Of a stretch of DNA of 64,000 bases, positions 52,144-61,624 are shown in pieces. The stretch's first letter is position 1. Every line of letters starts with the position of its first letter. Below the pieces are notes generated by a model that made no database searches, was not told where the DNA came from, and saw nothing but the letters and a program-made list of their open reading frames with translations. This DNA is from Flavobacterium suaedae (GTDB lineage: Bacteria > Bacteroidota > Bacteroidia > Flavobacteriales > Flavobacteriaceae), in assembly GCF_014642915.1 (NCBI RefSeq), contig NZ_BMJE01000006.1, forward strand, positions 62,001-126,000, in the 5' to 3' direction. The translations under genes were made by a program, and so were the position numbers.

Positions 52144-53238
52144 ATGGGAAATAAAAAATTCATATTAAGCGGAGGCGGTACAGGAGGACATATCTATCCT
52201 GCTATTGCTATTGCGAATGAATTAAAAAAGCGTTTCCCTAATTGCGAAATACTGTTTGTGGGTGCAAAGGATAAGATGGAAATGCAGAAAGTACCACAAG
52301 CAGGTTATGAAATAAAAGGGCTTTGGATTTCAGGTATTCAGCGAAAGTTAACATTACAAAACCTAATGTTTCCTGTTAAGCTGATGAGCAGTCTTTTAAA
52401 GTCGCAAAAAATTGTAAACAAGTTTAAACCCGATGTAGTTATCGGTACAGGTGGGTTTGCCAGTGGACCGTTGTTACGAGCAGCGTCGTCTCAGCGAATA
52501 CCAACCGTAATACAGGAACAAAATTCCTATCCGGGTATCACAAATAAATGGCTATCGTTTAAAGCGAGTAAAATTTGTGTTGCTTATGAAAATTTAGATA
52601 AGTTTTTCCCAGCGGATAAGATAGTATTTACAGGGAATCCTGTAAGACAAGACCTTATTTCGATAGATAAAAAAAGAGGTGAAGCAGTAAAAGAGTTTAA
52701 CCTTGATCCTGAAAAGAAAACACTTTTAGTATTAGGTGGGAGTTTGGGTGCAAGACGAATAAACCAGCTTATAGCGAAAGAATTAAGCTGGATTGTAGCA
52801 CAGGGTGTACAGATAATATGGCAATGCGGTAAGTTATACCATGAGGGATATAAAAAGTACGGTGAGCAGGAAGGTGTTACGGTACTTTCGTACATAGACA
52901 GAATGGATTTAGTTTATGCTGTGGCTGATGTAATAGTTTCTCGTTCAGGAGCTTCATCAGTATCGGAGTTATGTATAGTAGGTAAGCCAGTGATGTTTAT
53001 ACCGTCGCCTAATGTAGCGGAAGACCATCAAACAAAAAATGCACAGGCAGTTGTTGATAATGAAGGAGCAGTTATGCTGAAAGAAACGCAGCTTGATACA
53101 CAGTTTGAACCTGAGTTTAAAGAACTTGTAGAAAATGAAGAAAAAAGACAGAAGCTAAGCCAAAACATAAAACAAATGGCTAAGCCAAATGCAACAAAAG
53201 ATATAGTTGACGAAATAGTAAAATTGCTTAAAAAGTAA
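52144..53238 (+). CDS. murG: Undecaprenyl-PP-MurNAc-pentapeptide:UDP-GlcNAc transferase
   Basis: Makes lipid II by adding GlcNAc to lipid I at the membrane inner face. 364 residues, GT-B fold. N-domain: [17 protein letters not shown] near 8-24; [19 protein letters not shown] near 97-115 and [14 protein letters not shown] near 124-137. C-domain UDP-GlcNAc site: [13 protein letters not shown] near 193 and [17 protein letters not shown] near 258. Standard length and operon position, 12 nt before murC. Confidence 0.95.
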   Translation: MGNKKFILSGGGTGGHIYPAIAIANELKKRFPNCEILFVGAKDKMEMQKVPQAGYEIKGLWISGIQRKLTLQNLMFPVKLMSSLLKSQKIVNKFKPDVVIGTGGFASGPLLRAASSQRIPTVIQEQNSYPGITNKWLSFKASKICVAYENLDKFFPADKIVFTGNPVRQDLISIDKKRGEAVKEFNLDPEKKTLLVLGGSLGARRINQLIAKELSWIVAQGVQIIWQCGKLYHEGYKKYGEQEGVTVLSYIDRMDLVYAVADVIVSRSGASSVSELCIVGKPVMFIPSPNVAEDHQTKNAQAVVDNEGAVMLKETQLDTQFEPEFKELVENEEKRQKLSQNIKQMAKPNATKDIVDEIVKLLKK

Positions 53239-53250
53239 GAAGTAAAACAG

Positions 53251-54603
53251 ATGCAGTTAGACAAAATACATAATGTTTACTTTATTGGGATTGGCGGCAT
53301 AGGCATGAGTGCCTTGGCACGCTATTTCATGTTTTTAGGCAAAAATGTAGCAGGGTATGACCGTACGCCTACACAGTTAACAAAAGCATTACAGTCAGAA
53401 GGTATTACGGTACATTTTGATGATGATGTAGTGCATATAGAAAGTTTAAGTAAAGAAAAAGAAAATACACTGGTTGTAGTAACACCGGCAGTGCCTAAAA
53501 ATCATTCACAATGGAATTATTTCCTTGATAATGATTTTGAAATTAAAAAGCGTGCAGAAGTATTAGGGCTTATAACCAAAGGTACATTTTGCTTTGCTGT
53601 TGCAGGTACACATGGTAAAACAACCACATCTAGCATACTGGGGCATATACTGTATGAAAGCGGGGTAGATGTTACCGCATTTTTAGGCGGAATAGTAGAA
53701 AATTACGGTTCTAACTTAATTGGTAACGGGACTACTGTAACGGTAGTAGAGGCTGATGAATTTGACCGCTCCTTTTTACACCTACACCCGAATATAGCTT
53801 GTGTAACCAGTATGGATGCTGACCATTTGGATATATACGGTGATGCCACAGCTATAGAGGCTTCTTTTATAGAGTTTGCGGATAAAGTAAAAGATAAAAA
53901 GAACTTGTTTACACCACCCGCAATACCGCTTGATGCTGTAACAGTTGGTATAGATGATGATTCGGTATATGTAGCGAATAACGTGCATATAGAAAACGGC
54001 TGGTATGTTTTTGATATAAAAACCCCAACCGAGGTACTGAAAAATGTAAAGTTTGGGTTACCGGGCAGGCATAATTTAACCAATGCTATGTTGGCATTTG
54101 CTATGGCATATTCGTATGATGTAGCACCTGAAAAAATAGTAAAAGCGTTAGCCTCTTTTAAAGGGGTAAAGCGTAGGTTTTCATATCAAATAAAAACGGA
54201 TGATTTAGTGTATATAGATGATTATGCACACCATCCTACAGAGATTGAAGCAGTGCATCAAGCAGTTTCGGAATTGTATGCCGATAAAGATGTTTTAGTG
54301 GTGTTTCAACCGCATTTATTCAGCAGAACTAAAGATTTTGCACAAGGTTTTGCAGAAAGCCTTTCGAAGTTTAAAAATGTGGTTTTACTGGATATATATC
54401 CGGCAAGAGAAGTACCAATTGAGGGGGTGACATCAGAGTGGTTACTGGGAATGATTACAAGCCCGGAAAAACAACTGGTAAGTAAACTGGAACTACTGGA
54501 ATTAATGAAAAATACAACTGCTGATGTAGTAGTAACTATTGGGGCAGGAGATATAGGAGAAATGGTTCCTGAAATTAAAAAAGTATTAAATGAAAAGAAT
54601 TAA
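53251..54603 (+). CDS. murC: UDP-N-acetylmuramate:L-alanine ligase
   Basis: Joins L-alanine to UDP-MurNAc, the first amino acid of the stem. 450 residues: N-terminal Rossmann-like domain with FIGIGGIGMSALARYF near 10-25, ATP loop VAGTHGKTTTSSILGH near 117-132, EADEFDRSFLHLHPN near 167 and DADHLDIY near 188, GRHNLTNAMLA near 272, and IDDYAHHPTEIEA near 324. The last 14 nt overlap the ftsQ start. Confidence 0.95.
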   Translation: MQLDKIHNVYFIGIGGIGMSALARYFMFLGKNVAGYDRTPTQLTKALQSEGITVHFDDDVVHIESLSKEKENTLVVVTPAVPKNHSQWNYFLDNDFEIKKRAEVLGLITKGTFCFAVAGTHGKTTTSSILGHILYESGVDVTAFLGGIVENYGSNLIGNGTTVTVVEADEFDRSFLHLHPNIACVTSMDADHLDIYGDATAIEASFIEFADKVKDKKNLFTPPAIPLDAVTVGIDDDSVYVANNVHIENGWYVFDIKTPTEVLKNVKFGLPGRHNLTNAMLAFAMAYSYDVAPEKIVKALASFKGVKRRFSYQIKTDDLVYIDDYAHHPTEIEAVHQAVSELYADKDVLVVFQPHLFSRTKDFAQGFAESLSKFKNVVLLDIYPAREVPIEGVTSEWLLGMITSPEKQLVSKLELLELMKNTTADVVVTIGAGDIGEMVPEIKKVLNEKN

Positions 54604-55312
54604 CTGGAATAACATAAGGCTTGTGGTAATACTGCTCGCAGTAGTGTTTCTGTATTCTTTTTCAGGAAACAGAAATGAGACAAGATGGCTTGAAAAATCA
54701 GAGGTTTCATTTGTTCAGCCGGAAAATTTTATTACCCTGGATGAAGTTAATAAGTTGTTGATACAAAATTATGACACTGTTACGGACATAAGGAAAGATA
54801 AGCTAGATTTGAATAAACTGGAGAAGTCTCTCGACCAAAATCCAATGATTGAGAAGGCAGAGGTTTACACTACAGTTGATGGTAAACTTAAAGCAATTAT
54901 CAGGCAGAAAACGCCTGTTGCACGGGTTTACAAGGGGGCGAAATCTTACTATATAGATACGGAGGGGGGTGAAATGCCACTTTCTTCAAGCTACACGGCA
55001 CGTGTGCCGTTAGTAACAGGAGCGCTTGATAGTGTAGAGCCATCAAGGCTACAGCAGGTACTTCTGTATCTGTACAAAAACGATTTTTTAAAGAAAAATA
55101 TTATAGGCATACAGGTAACGCCAAACGGCAACCTGAAAATGCTGAGCAGGAATTATGATTATGTTATAGAGTTTGGGAAGCCTGTAAGTGTAGAAAGAAA
55201 GTTTAAAAACTATATGGCTTTTTTGCAGGATGCTGTAAAAAGTAAAGCTATAGAAGAGTACAAGACAATAAATCTGAAATTTACACAACAGGTTGTGTGC
55301 ACCAAAAAATAA
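54590..55312 (+). CDS. ftsQ: Cell division protein FtsQ
   Basis: A 240-residue bitopic divisome protein bridging FtsL/FtsB and FtsA. Short cytoplasmic head, membrane helix about 7-22 (IRLVVILLAVVFLYSF), then the periplasmic POTRA-like region with FITLDEVNKLLIQNY near 43 and the FtsQ domain (NPMIEKAEVYTTVDGKLKAIIRQKTPVARV outline near 85-115, YYIDTEGGEMPLSSSYTARVPLVTG outline). Conserved between murC and ftsA. It overlaps murC by 14 nt and is followed 3 nt later by ftsA. Confidence 0.92.
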   Translation: MKRINWNNIRLVVILLAVVFLYSFSGNRNETRWLEKSEVSFVQPENFITLDEVNKLLIQNYDTVTDIRKDKLDLNKLEKSLDQNPMIEKAEVYTTVDGKLKAIIRQKTPVARVYKGAKSYYIDTEGGEMPLSSSYTARVPLVTGALDSVEPSRLQQVLLYLYKNDFLKKNIIGIQVTPNGNLKMLSRNYDYVIEFGKPVSVERKFKNYMAFLQDAVKSKAIEEYKTINLKFTQQVVCTKK

Positions 55313-55315
55313 AAT

Positions 55316-56710
55316 ATGGAAAGAGATAGTATTGCAGTAGGTTTAGACATCGGTACAACAAAGATTGTGGCGATGATAGGAAAGGAAAATGAGTATGGTA
55401 AAATGGAGATTTTAGGCGTAGGCAAGTCTAAAAGTCTTGGTGTTGCCAGAGGTGTTGTAAACAATATTACCCAAACCATACAGTCTATTCAGCAAGCCGT
55501 ACAGGAGGCTGAAGCAGATTCAGGATATAAAATTAACGATGTGGTGGTAGGTATAGCCGGCCAGCACATACGCAGTATACAGCATAGTGATTATATAAGC
55601 CGTAACAACCCCGAAGAAGTAATAGGCGAAAAAGATATTGATTTGCTTATTAACCAGGTGCACAAACTGGCAATGTTACCGGGAGAGGAAATAATACACG
55701 TTTTGCCGCAAGAGTTTAAAATAGACGGGCAAACCGAAATAAAAGAACCTATTGGTATGTATGGTGGCAGGCTGGAAGCCAGCTTCCACGTAGTAGTAGG
55801 GCAGGCATCATCAATCCGTAATGTGGGTAGATGTATTAAAAGCGCAGGGTTAGACCTTTCCGGTCTTACATTAGAGCCTTTAGCATCGTCTGACGCGGTA
55901 CTTAGCCAAGAAGAAAAAGAAGCAGGTATTGCTTTAATTGATATAGGTGGCGGTACTACTGATTTAGCCATTTTTAAAGATGGTATTATCCGCCATACAG
56001 CAGTTATACCATTTGGTGGGAATGTAATTACTGAGGATATAAAAGAAGGCTGTTCGATTATAGAAAAACAAGCAGAACTGCTTAAAGTGAAATTTGGTTC
56101 GGCTTGGCCGGGAGAAAACAGAGACAATGAAATTGTTTCTATACCGGGGTTAAGAGGTCGTGAACCGAAAGAAATATCGCTTAAAAACCTGTCTAAAATA
56201 ATACATGCCCGCGTGGTAGAAATTATAGAGCAGGTGTTTGCAGAGATAAAAGCTTACGGGCATGAAGATCCACGCAAAAAACTGATAGGCGGTATAGTGC
56301 TTACAGGAGGTGGTTCTCAGTTAAAGCATATAAAGCAGCTTGTTGAGTACATTACAGGTATGGATACTCGTATAGGTTACCCTAACGAGCATTTAGCAGG
56401 CGATTCGGATGAAGAAATTTCAAGCCCGCTTTATGCTACCGCAGTAGGTTTGGTTATGAACAGTATTCGTAACAATACCAAGAGTGCTACGCCATTGGTA
56501 GAAATGCAGAAACCTGTACAGGAGCCTGTAACAAGTGGAGAACCACAGTTTGACCCTGTAACTAAGCCTGAGGCTGAACAAGAAGCTGAAGCTGAAACAG
56601 CGACAAATGAAAAAGAAGAAGTGACAGAGTCGACTGAGAAACGTGTAAAACGTTCATTTTTTGATAAGTATATAGATAAAATAAAAGATTTTTTAGATAA
56701 CGCAGAATAA
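55316..56710 (+). CDS. ftsA: Cell division protein FtsA
   Basis: Actin-like ATPase that tethers FtsZ to the membrane. 464 residues. ATP-binding signatures are VGLDIGTTKIVAMIG near 8-22, LIDIGGGTTDLAIFKDG near 204-220 and GGIVLTGGGSQLKHI near 322. The subdomain 1C insertion (VVNNITQTIQSIQQAV region) is typical of FtsA. An acidic linker (Glu, Ala, Thr rich, about 395-440) precedes the C-terminal amphipathic helix (RSFFDKYIDKIKDFLDNAE), the membrane-targeting sequence. Seven nt separate it from ftsZ. Confidence 0.95.
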   Translation: MERDSIAVGLDIGTTKIVAMIGKENEYGKMEILGVGKSKSLGVARGVVNNITQTIQSIQQAVQEAEADSGYKINDVVVGIAGQHIRSIQHSDYISRNNPEEVIGEKDIDLLINQVHKLAMLPGEEIIHVLPQEFKIDGQTEIKEPIGMYGGRLEASFHVVVGQASSIRNVGRCIKSAGLDLSGLTLEPLASSDAVLSQEEKEAGIALIDIGGGTTDLAIFKDGIIRHTAVIPFGGNVITEDIKEGCSIIEKQAELLKVKFGSAWPGENRDNEIVSIPGLRGREPKEISLKNLSKIIHARVVEIIEQVFAEIKAYGHEDPRKKLIGGIVLTGGGSQLKHIKQLVEYITGMDTRIGYPNEHLAGDSDEEISSPLYATAVGLVMNSIRNNTKSATPLVEMQKPVQEPVTSGEPQFDPVTKPEAEQEAEAETATNEKEEVTESTEKRVKRSFFDKYIDKIKDFLDNAE

Positions 56711-56717
56711 AAACCCT

Positions 56718-58709
56718 ATGAATATGAGCAACTCAGAATTTGGAAGTATTTCGTTTGATTTACCTAAAAATCAGTCAAACGTAATCAAGGTAATTGGTGT
56801 AGGAGGTGGCGGTAGTAACGCTATTAACCACATGTTTAAGCAAGGGATCAAAGGTGTTGATTTTGTAGTGTGTAATACTGATTCTCAGGCACTGCAAAAT
56901 AGTGCGGTACCTAATAAAATACAGCTTGGTGTAAACCTTACAGAAGGGCTTGGTGCAGGTGCTAACCCTGATGTTGGGCAGCAGGCTGCATTAGAAAGTA
57001 TTGAGGACATTGAAAAAATGCTTGATACGAATACCAAAATGATATTTATTACCGCAGGTATGGGTGGTGGTACCGGTACCGGTGCAGCCCCTGTAATTGC
57101 ACAACTGGCAAAAGAAAGAGAAATACTAACTGTTGCTATTGTAACAATACCTTTCCAGTTTGAAGGTAAGGTGCGTGCAGAGCAGGCACAGAATGGTGTT
57201 GAAAAACTAAGAAAACAGGTTGACTCTTTAATTGTTATTAATAATAACAAGCTGAGAGAGGTATACGGTAACTTAGGCTTTAAAGCAGGATTCTCTAAAG
57301 CTGACGAAGTGTTATCTACAGCTTCAAGAGGTATTGCAGAAGTAATTACACACCACTATACTCAGAATATTGACCTTAAGGATGCTAAAACAGTACTGGC
57401 AAACAGCGGTACAGCTATAATGGGTTCTGCTGTAGCCTCAGGTGAAAGCAGAGCTAAGGATGCTATTGTAGATGCGTTAGATTCTCCGTTATTAAACGAT
57501 AATAAAATTACAGGTGCCCAAAACGTATTGTTGCTCATCGTTTCGGGTACTAATGAAATTACTATTGATGAAATAGGAGAAATAAACGATCATATTCAGG
57601 CAGAAGCAGGACACAATGCCAATATTATAATGGGTGTTGGTGAAGATGAGTCTTTAGATGAATCTATTGCAGTAACTATTATTGCTACAGGCTTTAATAT
57701 AGAACAGCAAAATGATATTGTAAATACAGAGCCTAAAAGAATAATTCACGCACTTGAAGAAGAGCAACGATTAGAAACCAGTTTTGCTCAAAAAGCTTCA
57801 ACGCCTTCATTTGATTTTTCTCAGCCAGCAAAGGAAACTCAAAATGAGGAAACACAGCCAACTGCAGAGCAGGAGGATGAAAAAATAGTGTACTCACTTG
57901 AAGATGATGTAACTGAAAAAAAGCAGGAAGTTCAGGCGGTAGAGAATGACAAACCTGCGTCTGAAGAGTATATAAATGACCTTGATGTTTTCTTTGAAAT
58001 TGTTTCTCCTGAACAGGAAAAAGCAAAACAGGAAATAAAAGACGTAAGAGATATTGAAGTTGTAGACCCTGAATTTGTTGTAGCACCTAAAAAAGAGGAA
58101 CAGGTTACTTTTTCTTTTGATATTGCTAATGAAAGCCCAAAAGCTGAAATAATACATGAAGAACAGCCACAAAGCCGACTTTTTGAAACTACAGAGGAAA
58201 TACGTAATATTCAGGTAAACGAAGCTGTACAGGTAAAACCGGAAGTTTCGGCTAAACAAGAAGCAGAGGTTATACGTTACTCATTAGAAGATTACTTAGA
58301 AAAAGAACAAGAGTTATTACAATCCAAGCCTGCTGCTAAAAAGCAAGAAGAGCCTGTAAGCGAAGAGCTAAACATAACGCTTAAAAAGACAGATGATGTT
58401 GAAACAGCTTCAAATACAGTAACTTCACACGAAGAAGTTTCTCCTGTAGAAATGACTATTGAGGAAACATTACGTATGAGGGCAGAGGAGCGTCGTAAAA
58501 AAATGAAGGACTTTAACTATAAATTCCATAATAATTCTTCATCTAAAATAGATGAGATAGAGAAAGAGCCTGCATATAAAAGAATGGGGATTGATTTAAA
58601 TGAATCACGTACTGATAATACTAAGTCGCGCTTTTCTTTAGGAACAGATAGTAACGATGATTTACAGTTACGTTCTAACAACTCTTTCCTGCATGATAAT
58701 GTAGATTAA
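56718..58709 (+). CDS. ftsZ: Cell division GTPase FtsZ
   Basis: Tubulin-like GTPase that forms the division ring. 663 residues; the GTPase core occupies about 18-330: VIGVGGGGSNAINHM near 25-39, the tubulin signature GMGGGTGTGAAPVIAQL near 115-131, IVTIPFQFEGKVRAEQA near 142, and NNNKLREVYG near 175. A long acidic linker of about 310 residues follows, much longer than in E. coli but usual in Flavobacteria, ending in a short C-terminal peptide (NNSFLHDNVD). Starts at Met1 or Met3. It is the last gene of the dcw operon; a terminator follows. Confidence 0.96.
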   Translation: MNMSNSEFGSISFDLPKNQSNVIKVIGVGGGGSNAINHMFKQGIKGVDFVVCNTDSQALQNSAVPNKIQLGVNLTEGLGAGANPDVGQQAALESIEDIEKMLDTNTKMIFITAGMGGGTGTGAAPVIAQLAKEREILTVAIVTIPFQFEGKVRAEQAQNGVEKLRKQVDSLIVINNNKLREVYGNLGFKAGFSKADEVLSTASRGIAEVITHHYTQNIDLKDAKTVLANSGTAIMGSAVASGESRAKDAIVDALDSPLLNDNKITGAQNVLLLIVSGTNEITIDEIGEINDHIQAEAGHNANIIMGVGEDESLDESIAVTIIATGFNIEQQNDIVNTEPKRIIHALEEEQRLETSFAQKASTPSFDFSQPAKETQNEETQPTAEQEDEKIVYSLEDDVTEKKQEVQAVENDKPASEEYINDLDVFFEIVSPEQEKAKQEIKDVRDIEVVDPEFVVAPKKEEQVTFSFDIANESPKAEIIHEEQPQSRLFETTEEIRNIQVNEAVQVKPEVSAKQEAEVIRYSLEDYLEKEQELLQSKPAAKKQEEPVSEELNITLKKTDDVETASNTVTSHEEVSPVEMTIEETLRMRAEERRKKMKDFNYKFHNNSSSKIDEIEKEPAYKRMGIDLNESRTDNTKSRFSLGTDSNDDLQLRSNNSFLHDNVD

Positions 58710-58730
58710 CTAACCCAAATACTATAATGT

Positions 58731-58768
58731 AAACCCGGAAATAGAATGTATTTTCGGGTTTATTTTTT
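58731..58768 (+). terminator. Terminator of the dcw operon
   Basis: AAACCCG / CGGGTTT, extended by AAATA / TATTT with one unpaired base on each side, then seven T. It lies 22 nt after the ftsZ stop and closes the thirteen-gene unit. Confidence 0.85.
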
Positions 58769-58803
58769 TATCTTCGCTGGCAAATTTATAAAAATCTGTA
58801 CCT

Positions 58804-59253
58804 ATGAGTTTACAAACACAGATAATGGACGCTATGAAAAGTGCAATGAAGTCTAAAGACACTGTGGCACTTGAAGCATTAAGAGCGGTTAAATCAGCTT
58901 TATTATTAGCTAAAACAGAGAGTGGAGCGCAAGAAGAGCTTTCGGAAGTGCAAGAAATAAAAATATTACAAAAACTGGTAAAGCAACGTAAAGACAGTGC
59001 TGCCATATATGTAGAACAAGGACGTGAAGATCTTGCAGAACCTGAAATAGCACAAGCTAAGGTTATAGAGCAGTTTTTACCTGAACAAATGTCTGAAGAG
59101 GAGATTGAAGCTGTAGTGAAAAAAATTATAGCTGATAATGGTTTCTCCGGTATGGCTGATATGGGTAAAACCATGGGTGTAGCCTCTAAAGAGCTTGCCG
59201 GTAAAGCGGATGGTAAAACCATTTCTGCTGTTGTAAAAAAATCATTAGCATAA
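58804..59253 (+). CDS. GatB/YqeY domain protein
   Basis: A 149-residue stand-alone YqeY-type protein, the tRNA-binding tail domain of GatB without the catalytic part. Family features are ALEAVRAVKSALLLAKTE-type helices near 22-40, QKLVKQRKDSAAIYVEQGREDLAEPEIAQ near 58-87, FLPEQMSEEEIEAVV near 92-106 and the end MADMGKTMGVASKELAGKADGKTISAVVK in outline. It may act on charged tRNA or as a regulator; function is not settled. It sits directly after the dcw operon in most Flavobacteria and 14 nt before tRNA-Arg here. Confidence 0.9.
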   Translation: MSLQTQIMDAMKSAMKSKDTVALEALRAVKSALLLAKTESGAQEELSEVQEIKILQKLVKQRKDSAAIYVEQGREDLAEPEIAQAKVIEQFLPEQMSEEEIEAVVKKIIADNGFSGMADMGKTMGVASKELAGKADGKTISAVVKKSLA

Positions 59254-59262
59254 ATAACTTTA
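59231..59262 (+). promoter_or_regulatory. Candidate promoter of tRNA-Arg
   Basis: TTG (59231-59233), 21-nt spacer, TAACTTTA (59255-59262), one base off the -7 consensus. It ends 5 nt before the tRNA and lies inside the 3' end of the YqeY gene. Confidence 0.5.
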
Positions 59263-59267
59263 TACTA

Positions 59268-59341
59268 GGCCCCGTAGTTCAACTGGATAGAATATCAGAT
59301 TTCGGCTCTGAGGGTTGGGGGTTCGAATCCCTTCGGGGTCA
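59268..59341 (+). tRNA. tRNA-Arg (anticodon UCG)
   Basis: A 74-nt cloverleaf: acceptor GGCCCCG / CGGGGTC with one G-U pair, D arm GTTC / GAAT, anticodon stem TCAGA / TCTGA around TTTCGGC (anticodon TCG), T arm GGGGG / CCCTT with two G-U pairs around TTCGAAT. CCA is not encoded. The 3' part is the integration site of the element to its right. Confidence 0.95.
59295..59341. other. Likely attachment site (att) within tRNA-Arg
   Basis: The recombinase reading frame runs on the opposite strand into the tRNA and stops at 59295-59297, inside the anticodon stem. Elements that integrate at tRNA genes restore the 3' part of the tRNA with their att sequence, so the core must lie in this interval. No second copy is seen before the window ends, so the exact core length cannot be read. 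Confidence 0.55.
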
Positions 59342-59347
59342 CTTGAT

Positions 59348-59384
59348 GGGACAAATTCAAAAATGATGAATTTGTCCCTTTTTT
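59348..59384 (+). terminator. Terminator after tRNA-Arg
   Basis: A perfect 12-bp stem GGGACAAATTCA / TGAATTTGTCCC with a 7-nt loop, followed by six T. It starts 7 nt after the tRNA and lies inside the 3' coding end of the recombinase on the other strand. Confidence 0.88.
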
Positions 59385-60720
59385 ATTTCTATTTAAGTCT
59401 TTGTCTATCAGTGTGATATACTTGATTGCTTCATTAACTCGGGTGGTTCGATATTCAAATCCGTCAAAAGTTAGATTTTCAGGAAAGACCGAACCAATGA
59501 TCTTTCTTTTTTGCGTAATTGTCCCTGTTTCATACAAATAGCCCAATTGTGAAAGATTGCTGATTGCCTTACCCCACAGGGGTTCCACGTTTTGCGTGTC
59601 TGTAATCGAACTTGTGAGTTTGGCTTCCAGCCTGTTTATTTTTTTATCGGCATCCGCTTTCATCATTCGGTAATCGTCCGCTTCAATATCACCACATAAA
59701 AGCAGTTCCCTGGCTTTACTCAGTTTATTGTTTTCATCCTGTAAACGAATTTTTAACTGCTGTATATTTCCGATCCTGTCTCTGGTTTTTGATTTATATA
59801 CGGAAGTAATGACTTCTTTAAATAGGTTGAGCCTAGGAATGAAATACACATATTTCCCAATTTCGGAAATGATCTTTTCATTCATATCTTCGGCCTTGTG
59901 TCTGAATTTACAGCCACCAGAGCAATGGTAATAGTAATAATAATGGGAACGCCCTTTCGACTTGCTACCGGTCAGCATACGTCCGCAATCCGGGCAAATC
60001 ACAAATCCACGTAATGGAAAATGAACATCCTCCTTCATTTTAGCCCGCATTACTTTTTTACGACCGTCGAGCACATCCTGTACATCATAGAACAAAGCTT
60101 CGGATATCAAAGGTTCATGTTGCCCCATCACCAGCTGGCTTTCTTCATCTTTGTATTTAGGTATAAATATTTTACCGCAATACATAGGATTACGGATAGC
60201 TGTCCAGAAATTATTCTTACTGCATTTCAGCCCCTTTTCCTTTGCCATTTTCCATACCTGCTCGGTACTGAACATATTTTTCGCCAACTCTTTGAATGCC
60301 CATTTCATAACATCGCTTTGGACTTCCCTTGGGGCAATATATTTTTTACCGCTTTCGTTGGATTTATTGATGTATCCAACCGGTGCCGTTCCCATCCAAC
60401 GACCTTCTTTTTTAGCCCTGCGCATTCCATGAAATACATTCAATGCCCTTCTGTCATTTTCCACTTCAGGGGCAGCCAGATAAAAGGCAAGCATCATTTT
60501 ATTTTCAGGAATGGATAAATCGAGCGGTTGCTCTACCGCCTGCGGTTCTACCCCCAATCGTCTCAATGTACCGATCATCTGATAAGCATCCCCTGCATTT
60601 CGGCTAAACCTGTCCCATTTGGTAAACAAGATCAAATCGGACTGTCCTCTGGATTTACGAAGGATGCCCAACAGTTTTGTCCAAGAAGGACGTTTTGGGT
60701 TGTTGTTGGACCACCTTTTT

Positions 60721-61044
60721 GAAAAGTTACTCATCAATAAAAATGGTATCAGTGATTTTGACCGGTCAGTCTACCTTCAACACTATAACCACAAGGAAAA
60801 CATAAGAGCTGCCAATGCATGGTACCAGACCTTCGGTGAAGATATTGCACATAAGAAGGACTATACTAAAATTAAGAATCCCACAAAAGGAATTGCGTCA
60901 TCGGCTAATTTTAAAATTTTGGATAGTTTTCTTTCCAATAACGTTGACGAACATGAAATGACGGAAATAACGGAATGCGGTCATTTTCTTCAAGAGGAGA
61001 AACCCGAACAAATTGCAAGGGAAATCTCGGATTTCTTGAAATAA
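60721..61044 (+). pseudogene. Alpha/beta hydrolase remnant, C-terminal third
   Basis: About 107 residues with the look of the C-terminal end of an epoxide-hydrolase/dehalogenase-like protein: LLINKNGISDFDRSVYLQHY, NIRAANAWYQTFGEDIA, and TEITECGHFLQEEKPEQIAREI with the catalytic His in CGH. The lid and the His are kept; the nucleophile half is absent. The frame is open back to 60619, but that part is antisense to the recombinase and not hydrolase-like. The join with the recombinase lies around 60715-60745. A deletion seems to have removed the 5' parts of both genes. Confidence 0.7.
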
Positions 61045-61158
61045 AGTAACATAATTCAAAAAAAGCTGTATCAGACACATCCAAAAAATAATAACTGACC
61101 AGAATTCAAGCCTAATATTTAAAACCTAAATAATCAATTACAAAAAAACAATACTATT

Positions 61159-61512
61159 ATGACAGAAAATAATAAAAAAATTCTACAGAAAGCAAATGAA
61201 GCTGTTTCTAAAGGCAATTATGAGGAATTTCTTCAATATTGCACTGATGATACTAAATGGACATTTATAGGTGATCAGGTTCTTAATGGAAAGGAATCCG
61301 TCCGAAAATGGATGTTCAATGAATACATTGAACCCCCAAAAAATGAGGTAAAAAATTTGATTACCGAAAACGATTACCTTACCGCAATCGGTAAAATCGC
61401 AGTGATGAATGAAAATGGAAAAAGCACTACATACTCTTACTGTGATGTATGGAGGTTTCGTGATGGAAAAATGGCTGAACTAATGGCCTTTGTAATCGAG
61501 CACAAGGATTAG
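61159..61512 (+). CDS. NTF2/SnoaL-like protein
   Basis: A 117-residue cone-fold protein of the NTF2-like superfamily: AVSKGNYEEFLQYCTDDTKWTFIG near 14-37, then VRKWMFNEYIEPPKNEVKN, AVMNENGKSTTYSYCDVWRFRDGKMAEL near 78-105. Members include small-molecule isomerases and polyketide cyclases as well as proteins of no known activity; the sequence does not fix a reaction. An A-rich region precedes the ATG. It lies in front of the SDR and AraC genes in the island and may share their pathway. Confidence 0.8.
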   Translation: MTENNKKILQKANEAVSKGNYEEFLQYCTDDTKWTFIGDQVLNGKESVRKWMFNEYIEPPKNEVKNLITENDYLTAIGKIAVMNENGKSTTYSYCDVWRFRDGKMAELMAFVIEHKD

Positions 61513-61601
61513 AAAGACGGCAAATAATAAAAAAATTAACTAAACTTGAATTTAAAAACGTTTATCCTTGATTTGAAAACTATTTAAATTTACGTGCCAT
61601 G

Positions 61602-61609
61602 TAGTTTTG
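61602..61609 (+). promoter_or_regulatory. Candidate -7 element of the SDR gene
   Basis: TAGTTTTG fits TAnnTTTG, 15 nt before the SDR start. The nearest TTG lies 26 nt upstream, beyond the usual distance. Confidence 0.4.
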
Positions 61610-61624
61610 TAAAAAACAAATAAT

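Larger units (their letters stand above)
59295..60737 (-). pseudogene. Large serine recombinase, N-terminally truncated
   Basis: Site-specific recombinase of the large serine (resolvase/invertase) family. The 480 visible residues begin partway into the resolvase domain: RPSWTKLL near 16 and FTKWDRFSRNAGDAYQM near 38-54 are present, but the N-terminal strand with the catalytic serine (RVSTxxQ in relatives) is missing, about 50 residues. After it come the recombinase domain (about 110-220), a zinc ribbon with Cys248, Cys251, Cys272 and Cys276, and a coiled coil (about 320-390). The last 15 residues are encoded antisense to the tRNA. No upstream start restores the missing part, and other sequence (a hydrolase fragment) begins at about 60721. 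Probably inactive. Confidence 0.85.

Noticed and set aside
43004..58709. Missing murF and ddl in the dcw cluster as an oddity
   Set aside because: Bacteroidetes dcw clusters usually lack these two genes at this place, so their absence is expected.
59348..59378. Inverted repeat after tRNA-Arg as a recombinase crossover site
   Set aside because: Large serine recombinases use short att cores inside longer imperfect dyads, whereas this is a perfect 12-bp stem followed by T6, which is the form of an intrinsic terminator. An att role is not excluded but is less likely.
60619..60720. N-terminal extension of the hydrolase remnant as a complete small gene (142 codons)
   Set aside because: The first 34 codons are antisense to conserved recombinase sequence and show no hydrolase features; the protein lacks the nucleophile domain. 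It is better read as a remnant.
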